The notes under the pieces were generated by a model. The model was not told where the DNA came from and ran no database searches. It saw only the letters and a list, made by a program, of their open reading frames with translations. From Petrocella sp024636985 (GTDB taxonomy: Bacteria; Bacillota; Clostridia; Lachnospirales; Vallitaleaceae): a stretch of 48,096 bases of DNA. The stretch's first letter is position 1. Every line of letters begins with the position of its first letter. The stretch spans positions 1 to 48,096 of the forward strand of contig JAGXFY010000056.1 of the NCBI GenBank assembly GCA_024636985.1, given 5' to 3'. This document shows, one piece after another, positions 42,951-48,096 of this stretch. The position numbers and the translations under genes were made by a program.

Positions 42951-44156
42951 ATGGCAGACAAAAGATTTGTATATATCAAAGACAATATAGAAGACATGGA
43001 AACAGCACGCCCAAGTTTAACCTATTGGCAAGATGCTTGGCGTAGGCTGAAGAAGAACAAACTTGCGATGGTCGGGGCTTTTACAATTTTTTTCGTCTTA
43101 TTATTTGGTCTTTTTGGGCCAAGTATGACGAAATATTCTTACTCAGATCAATTGAATAAGTTCAAGAATCTACCACCGAGGTTAGAAATTTTTAATGTCG
43201 GGGAGAATCTGAACTTTCATTTATCCAGTGACTACAACATATTCTTGGTAACAGATGATGGTGAAGTCTTTGACCGCCTTGAACCGGATAAAAATCAAAG
43301 AGATATGATTAACAAGATTTATGTTTATAAGTATGGTACAGAGGATGATTTTGAAGAAGTTACACTTGATTTTTCTTATAATTTGCTGCCTTCCAAGCAG
43401 GGCTATGATTATGATCATACAATTGAGTATCAGGGTATTGTTTATACCCAACCGAATGATAAAGTATTCAATCGAACTTTCCCTTTTGGAACGGATGACC
43501 TAGGTCGTGATATTTTAACCCGTGTTATGTATGGTACGAGAATATCACTCATGATTGCATTCATTGCAACGCTCGTAAACCTTCTGATTGGTGTTGTATA
43601 TGGTAGTATTTCCGGTTTTGAAGGTGGTAAAGTGGATGAGTTTATGATGCGTATCGTGGACATCATCAACTCTGTCCCTTTGATGTTATATGTTATTCTA
43701 TTAATGGTTACCTTCAAAGATAATGACGGTTTGACCAATATCATTATAGCACTCAGTACGGTTTACTGGGTGTCCATGGCTAGGTTGGTTCGTGGTCAGA
43801 TGTTGGCACTTAAGGAACAAGAATTTGTATTAGCAGCCAGTGTCATTGGTGTGCCTAGATATAAGATTATATTTAGACACTTGATTCCAAATGCCATGGG
43901 TCCGATTATCGTTTCTATGACCATGATGATTCCAAGTGCTGTATTTACAGAGGCATTTTTAAGTTTCATTGGTCTTGGGGTATCAGCGCCTCAAGCATCT
44001 CTTGGAACACTAGCGAACAATTCCCTTTCAGGGCTTTTGACATACCCTTATCAATTGTTCTTCCCTGCTCTTACGATTGCAATCATTATTCTTGCATTTA
44101 ATTTCTTAGGGGATGGATTACGAGATGCACTTGATCCACGACTAAGGAAAGGATAG
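42951..44156 (+). CDS. oppC: oligopeptide ABC transporter permease OppC with extra domain
   Basis: 401 aa, about 100 longer than standard OppC. The first helix (about 38-57), the FPFGTDDLGRDILTRVMYGTRISL motif (from 177), the EAA loop and LGDGLRDALDPRLR end are normal. Residues about 78-172 are an insertion between helix 1 and the FGTD motif, on the outside of the membrane, with a hydrophilic, aromatic-rich sequence. It may contact OppA or peptide. The gene follows oppB by two nucleotides. Confidence 0.88.
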   Translation: MADKRFVYIKDNIEDMETARPSLTYWQDAWRRLKKNKLAMVGAFTIFFVLLFGLFGPSMTKYSYSDQLNKFKNLPPRLEIFNVGENLNFHLSSDYNIFLVTDDGEVFDRLEPDKNQRDMINKIYVYKYGTEDDFEEVTLDFSYNLLPSKQGYDYDHTIEYQGIVYTQPNDKVFNRTFPFGTDDLGRDILTRVMYGTRISLMIAFIATLVNLLIGVVYGSISGFEGGKVDEFMMRIVDIINSVPLMLYVILLMVTFKDNDGLTNIIIALSTVYWVSMARLVRGQMLALKEQEFVLAASVIGVPRYKIIFRHLIPNAMGPIIVSMTMMIPSAVFTEAFLSFIGLGVSAPQASLGTLANNSLSGLLTYPYQLFFPALTIAIIILAFNFLGDGLRDALDPRLRKG

Positions 44157-44165
44157 GTTAATAAA

Positions 44166-45185
44166 ATGAGTAAAATATTAGAAGTCAAAAATCTAAGTAC
44201 ATCTTTTTACACCCATATGGGCGAAGTACAAGCTGTACGTGGTAATAGTTTTTCAATGGAAAAAGGCGATATTCTTGGTATCGTTGGTGAATCCGGCAGT
44301 GGAAAAAGTGTGACAGCTCTTTCTATAATGGGACTTATCGATCATCCCGGAAAAATCAAAGGTGGGGAAATCATCTTTAATGGTGAAGTTATTTCCACAA
44401 AAAGCAATGAAGAAATGTGTAAAATTCGTGGTAAAGAGATTTCGATGATTTTCCAAGATCCGATGACCTCTCTCAATCCAGTATTTACAATTAGAAATCT
44501 GATGGTTGAAGTTATTAGAAGGCATCAAAAAGTATCTAAGAAAAAGGCACTTGAGATTGCAGTTGATAAGCTACGTATGGTTGGTATTCCTGAACCTGAG
44601 AAAAGGATCAATGCCTATCCTCATGAGTTCTCAGGTGGTATGCGTCAGAGAGCCATGATTGCAACGGCTCTATCATGTAATCCCAAACTCTTAATTGCGG
44701 ATGAACCTACAACAGCGCTAGATGTAACAATTCAAGCACAAATACTGGAGATTATGAAAAAACTAGCCAGTGAGATTGATACATCTATTATGATTATTAC
44801 CCATGATTTAGGTGTGATAGCAGAAACCTGTAAGCATATGATTGTTATGTATGGTGGTATGATTATGGAAAAAGGCACTGTAGATGAGATTTTTCATAGT
44901 CCACAACATCCTTACACAAGGGGCTTGATGAATTCTGTACCCCGTATGGATGCAGCAACAAAAGAGCGATTGGTACCCATACCCGGATCACCACCGGATT
45001 TACTTAATCCGCCAAAAGGCTGTCCTTTCTCATATAGATGTCCTCATGCGATGGAAATATGTAAAGAAGAAATGGCACCGACTTATAAAATCAGTGAGGG
45101 ACACACATCAGCATGTTGGCTAATCCATGATGATGCACCAGAAGTCGAAGGTTACATAAAAGGATGTGATATTGATGCCGGATAA
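44166..45185 (+). CDS. oppD: oligopeptide ABC transporter ATPase OppD
   Basis: 339 aa. Walker A GESGSGKSV, signature FSGGMRQRAMIA, Walker B LIADEPTTALDVT, then the OPP C-terminal domain with PPKGCPFSYRCPHAMEICKEE, whose cysteines in this subfamily are linked to an iron-sulfur cluster. It drives peptide import together with OppF. It overlaps oppF. Confidence 0.93.
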   Translation: MSKILEVKNLSTSFYTHMGEVQAVRGNSFSMEKGDILGIVGESGSGKSVTALSIMGLIDHPGKIKGGEIIFNGEVISTKSNEEMCKIRGKEISMIFQDPMTSLNPVFTIRNLMVEVIRRHQKVSKKKALEIAVDKLRMVGIPEPEKRINAYPHEFSGGMRQRAMIATALSCNPKLLIADEPTTALDVTIQAQILEIMKKLASEIDTSIMIITHDLGVIAETCKHMIVMYGGMIMEKGTVDEIFHSPQHPYTRGLMNSVPRMDAATKERLVPIPGSPPDLLNPPKGCPFSYRCPHAMEICKEEMAPTYKISEGHTSACWLIHDDAPEVEGYIKGCDIDAG

Positions 45186-46167
45186 GAAAGTATTACTAGA
45201 GATAAAAGGACTTAAGAAATATTTCACCGTCAAACACAGTATGGTTGAAAGCAAACGTAAATATTTAAAAGCAGTGGATGGTATTTCTTTTGTGATAAAT
45301 AAGGGTGAGACCTTTGGCCTGGTTGGAGAATCCGGTTGTGGTAAATCCACAACGGGAAGAGCAATCGTAAGATTGTATGAACCAACGGGTGGAAAGATCA
45401 TCTATGATGGTGAAGACATTACTAATATTTCTCATAAAGAAATGCTTAAATATAGAAAAAGAATTCAAATGATTTTCCAAGACCCTTATGCATCCTTGAA
45501 TACACGTATGACCATTGCCGATATTATTGGAGAAGGTCTGGATATACACACCGATATTAAAGGTGAAGCTAGGATGGAACGTATCCATGACTTGCTGACA
45601 CGCGTTGGACTTAAAAAAGAACATGCCAGCCGTTACCCACATGAGTTCTCCGGTGGTCAACGACAAAGAATCGGTATCGCAAGGGCCATAGCTATTGAAC
45701 CGGATTTGATTATATGTGATGAACCGATTTCTGCCCTAGATGTTTCTATCCAGGCACAAGTGGTGAATATGCTTGAAGATCTACAAAAGGAACTGGGCTT
45801 AACCTATTTGTTTATTGCCCACGACTTGTCTATGGTTAAGCATATATCGGATAGAATAGGCGTTATGTACTTAGGTCATATGATGGAAATTGCAGAAAGT
45901 AATGAGTTGTATGAAAAACCATTACACCCTTATACTAAAGCTTTGTTGTCCTCCATACCAATTCCGGATCCACGTGCAAAAAAAGAGGGCCGGATTGTGT
46001 TAGAAGGGGATGTTAGAAGTCCGATTGATCCCAAAGAAGGTTGCCGCTTTAGTTCCAGATGTCGTTACTGTGAAGAAATCTGTGACGAAGTAACACCGGA
46101 GCTTGTGGAAGTCTTACCAGACCACTTTGTTGCCTGTCATTTGGTAAAAAAGATTAACAATCTCTAA
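45175..46167 (+). CDS. oppF: oligopeptide ABC transporter ATPase OppF
   Basis: 330 aa. Walker A GESGCGKSTTGR, signature FSGGQRQRIGIA, Walker B LIICDEPISALDVS and the C-terminal GCRFSSRCRYCEEICDE cysteine motif. Start choice is uncertain: AAAAGGA at 45158-45164 suits TTG 45172 or ATG 45175; GTG 45166 is too close. It overlaps oppD by 11 nt. A distinct promoter begins just before its stop, for oppA. Confidence 0.93.
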   Translation: MPDKKVLLEIKGLKKYFTVKHSMVESKRKYLKAVDGISFVINKGETFGLVGESGCGKSTTGRAIVRLYEPTGGKIIYDGEDITNISHKEMLKYRKRIQMIFQDPYASLNTRMTIADIIGEGLDIHTDIKGEARMERIHDLLTRVGLKKEHASRYPHEFSGGQRQRIGIARAIAIEPDLIICDEPISALDVSIQAQVVNMLEDLQKELGLTYLFIAHDLSMVKHISDRIGVMYLGHMMEIAESNELYEKPLHPYTKALLSSIPIPDPRAKKEGRIVLEGDVRSPIDPKEGCRFSSRCRYCEEICDEVTPELVEVLPDHFVACHLVKKINNL

Positions 46168-46181
46168 AGATGTGGTATAAT
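46154..46181 (+). promoter_or_regulatory. internal promoter of oppA
   Basis: TTAACA (46154-46159), 16-nt spacer, TATAAT (46176-46181) with TG extended -10 (46173-46174). Its -35 lies in the last codons of oppF. It should give oppA a separate transcript with a leader of about 230 nt. Confidence 0.7.
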
Positions 46182-46214
46182 ATAGAAGTGTGAAAAAAAT
46201 TTTACTGATATTGT

Positions 46215-46235
46215 TTGTTATGAAGAGCATAACAA
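46215..46235 (+). repeat. 8-bp hairpin in the oppA leader
   Basis: TTGTTATG (46215-46222), loop AAGAG, CATAACAA (46228-46235). No T tract follows, so it is not a standard terminator. Confidence 0.55.
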
Positions 46236-46247
46236 TTAATATAGGTT

Positions 46248-46354
46248 AAAATGTCAAACTAATATAGTTGAACTTTACATAGAATATATAGTTATGAATG
46301 TATCAACGTAATCTATATATTTTATGTACTAGAGAAACTTAAGTTTGACATTTT
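46248..46354 (+). repeat. nested long inverted repeat in the oppA leader
   Basis: Outer arms AAAATGTCAAACT (46248-46260) and AGTTTGACATTTT (46342-46354) are perfect 13-bp complements. Inside, TACATAGAATATATAG (46276-46291) pairs with CTATATATTTTATGTA (46313-46328) over 16 bp with one G-U, around a 21-nt loop; AGTT/AACT lies between. The RNA could fold into one long hairpin ending about 65 nt before the oppA ATG. GGTTAAA occurs at 46244 and again at 46361. It may stabilise or regulate the oppA transcript, or be a small mobile element. Confidence 0.7.
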
Positions 46355-46419
46355 CACCAAGGTTAAAGTATTAATTTAAACTTTAATCAAATATAGAAAA
46401 CAATAAAAGGAGGAAGAAC

Positions 46420-48084
46420 ATGAAAAAATTATTATCATTACTACTTGTACTTGCATTATCTGTTTCATTGTTAGCTGCATGTGGAAAAACAGAAGAACCT
46501 AGCACAACAACTGAGACTCCAGAAACAACAGAAACACCAGAAGCAACTGAAACAGCGGCTGAAAAAATCCTTAATTGGAACGTTGGTGCAGATCCAAAAA
46601 CCATCGACCCAACTTTAAACGGGGCGAGTGATGGCGGAGACGTAATCAACCAAACTTTTGAAGCTCTAGTTAGAGAAAAAAGCGGTGAAATATTCCCAGG
46701 TATCGCAGAATCATGGGAAGTATCAGAAGATGGTTTAACTGTGACCTTCAAATTAAGAGAATCTAACTGGTCCGATGGATCACCACTAACAGCTCATGAC
46801 TTTGTTTACTCATGGAAACGTGGTATGGATCCAGCAACAGCATCTGAGTACTCATGGATTTGGGAGTATACCAATGTTGTAGGTGCTATGGACGTTGTTA
46901 ACGGTGAAGGCTCACTAGATGACGTAGGCGTTACAGCAGTTGATGACTATACCCTTGAAGTAAAGCTTAATAATCCAACTGACTATATCGTAAGTTTATT
47001 ATCTTTCTACCACTTTATGCCAGTTAAGCAATCATCTGTTGAAGCTGCAGCTGATGGCGCATGGGCAAAAGATCCTGCGCTTGCAGTATCAAACGGACCA
47101 TTTGTTTTAACATCATACAAAATTGGTGAAGGTTTAACCTTAGTTAAGAACCCAGAATACTGGAATGCTGAAGCAGTTATGCTTGACGGTATTAAAGGTG
47201 TCTTCATTGATGAAGAAGCAACTTCTTACCAAGCGTATCAAAATGGTGAGTTACATTTCATTCCTACAGTACCAACAGCAGAGACACCACGTCTAATCGC
47301 TGAAGATCCAAACTTCTATGTGTTCCCATTACTTGGAACTTACTACTATAACTATAACTTGAATCTAGATATGTGGAAAGACGTACGTGTTAGACAAGCA
47401 TTCGCATTAGCAATTGATAGAGAAATGATTGTTGAAACATTAGCAGCAGGTCAAGTGCCAGCAGCTGGTTTTGTACCACCAGGATTCTTAGATGCTGATG
47501 GTAATGACTTCTTTGAGACTGCCGGTTCTTATGGCGTTCCAACAGATGGAAGTAAAGTAGCAGAAGCACAAGCATTACTTGCTGAAGCGGGTTATCCAGA
47601 CGGAGAAGGCTTCCCAGAATTTACAATTCTTTACAACACAGGTGAAGGTCACCAAGTTGTTGCTGAGTTGATTCAAGAAATGTTCAAAACCAATCTTGGT
47701 GTTGAAACAAAGCTTGAAAATCAAGAATGGGCTGTATTCCAAGACACACGTAAAGTTGGCGACTTTGAACTTTCACGTGGTGGTTGGTTAACAGACTTTA
47801 TGGATCCAATGGGACTTCTTAGTATTTTCACAACCGGAAACGCTTATAACGATCCTAAGTACAGCAACGAAGAGTATGATGCATTACTTTCACAAGCTGC
47901 TGTAACAAGAGGTAAAGAGCATTTTGATGTACTTTATGAAGCACAAGAAATGTTTGTAGCAGATATGCCTGTAATCCCTATCTACCATTACACAGATGTT
48001 ATGTTAGTATCAGAGAAATTACAAGGATGGGATCGTTCGGTACTTGGTACAGTCGATTTCAGTGGTGCTACAATAGTAGAATAA
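46420..48084 (+). CDS. oppA: oligopeptide-binding lipoprotein OppA
   Basis: 554 aa. A lipoprotein signal peptide ends in SLLAAC with Cys21 as the lipidation site, followed by a Thr/Glu/Pro-rich linker (about 23-48). The solute-binding family 5 fold follows: ADPKTIDPTLNGASDGGDVINQTFEAL, ESWEVSEDGLTVTFKLRE, WSDGSPLTAHDFVYSWKR and DVRVRQAFALAIDREMIVE. It captures peptides outside the membrane and hands them to OppBCDF. GGAGGAAGAAC precedes the ATG. Its own promoter and leader would let it exceed the permease genes in expression. The ORF ends 12 nt before the window edge. Confidence 0.95.
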   Translation: MKKLLSLLLVLALSVSLLAACGKTEEPSTTTETPETTETPEATETAAEKILNWNVGADPKTIDPTLNGASDGGDVINQTFEALVREKSGEIFPGIAESWEVSEDGLTVTFKLRESNWSDGSPLTAHDFVYSWKRGMDPATASEYSWIWEYTNVVGAMDVVNGEGSLDDVGVTAVDDYTLEVKLNNPTDYIVSLLSFYHFMPVKQSSVEAAADGAWAKDPALAVSNGPFVLTSYKIGEGLTLVKNPEYWNAEAVMLDGIKGVFIDEEATSYQAYQNGELHFIPTVPTAETPRLIAEDPNFYVFPLLGTYYYNYNLNLDMWKDVRVRQAFALAIDREMIVETLAAGQVPAAGFVPPGFLDADGNDFFETAGSYGVPTDGSKVAEAQALLAEAGYPDGEGFPEFTILYNTGEGHQVVAELIQEMFKTNLGVETKLENQEWAVFQDTRKVGDFELSRGGWLTDFMDPMGLLSIFTTGNAYNDPKYSNEEYDALLSQAAVTRGKEHFDVLYEAQEMFVADMPVIPIYHYTDVMLVSEKLQGWDRSVLGTVDFSGATIVE

Positions 48085-48096
48085 CTTATATCTAAA

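Noticed and set aside
46151..46163. AGATT-AAC-AATCT hairpin at the end of oppF as a terminator
   Set aside because: The stem is five bases with no T tract, and it coincides with the -35 region of the oppA promoter.
46244..46367. Calling the oppA leader repeat a transposable MITE
   Set aside because: GGTTAAA flanks it only loosely (ten bases separate the right copy from the repeat) and no second copy is in the window; left as an open alternative.
1..48096. CRISPR arrays, tRNA or rRNA genes, prophage and insertion sequences
   Set aside because: I looked for regular spaced repeats, cloverleaf-like stretches, transposase or integrase motifs and found none.

Overview
The window is about 48 kb of AT-rich chromosome and reads as ordinary, densely coded DNA from a Gram-positive anaerobe of the class Clostridia. 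The reasons are the low G+C content, strong GGAGG-type ribosome binding sites, an HPr with both His15 and Ser46, a GlpP antiterminator, Opp-type peptide uptake with a lipobox binding protein, and clostridial families such as DUF134, DUF1576 and DUF1667. I cannot fix a genus. I see no tRNA, rRNA, CRISPR array, phage block or intact insertion sequence.

Layout. 1-297 is a gene-free leader rich in short hairpins. 298-6612 holds an HD-CHAD protein, a HerA-like ATPase, a shikimate-kinase-like kinase, a PutP-type Na+/proline symporter and an AI-2E/YtvI-type membrane protein. 6635-11556 is a leftward three-gene envelope operon: a GYF-domain membrane protein, a secreted zinc phospholipase C-like protein with a PKD-like domain, and an unrecognised secreted protein. 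11716-14763 holds a DUF134 regulator with a striking inverted repeat at its promoter, then a stand-alone PEP/pyruvate-binding (PPDK N-type) protein. 14995-20510 is a self-sufficient fructose-type PTS operon: EI, EIIA, DeoR regulator, 1-phosphofructokinase, EIIBC and HPr. 20619-22621 is a YtrA-type GntR regulator with an ABC-2 exporter and a clear operator. 22777-27922 holds single genes: a DUF1576 membrane protein and small partner, YbaN/DUF454, an Ldh_2 dehydrogenase, a GT4 glycosyltransferase and a DJ-1/PfpI protein.

28316-34820 is a glycerol regulon: GlpP, two small paralogous membrane proteins of the Lin0368 type in place of GlpF, GlpK, and a three-part glycerol-3-phosphate dehydrogenase-like set (GlpA-like with a BFD iron-sulfur domain, GlpB-like, DUF1667). 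Two intergenic leaders in it share one architecture: an intrinsic terminator followed by a second inverted repeat just ahead of the ribosome binding site. 34891-37251 is a leftward pair of ATP-grasp genes, one RimK-like and one that looks circularly permuted, divergent from a 51-residue Lys-rich small protein. 37672-40374 is an FtsEX module whose coiled-coil partner lacks a murein hydrolase domain. 40400-41536 is a DEAD-box helicase. 42022-48084 is an oppBCDF-oppA operon in which oppA has its own promoter and a long, strongly self-complementary leader.

The best leads for something not yet described are the ATP-grasp pair with its small neighbour, the repeated leader architecture in the glycerol regulon, the oppA leader, the PPDK_N protein beside PTS enzyme I, and a 38-bp leader element shared by the helicase gene and the left edge of the window. 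Functions come from motif recognition without database searches; residue positions are counted by eye and are approximate.
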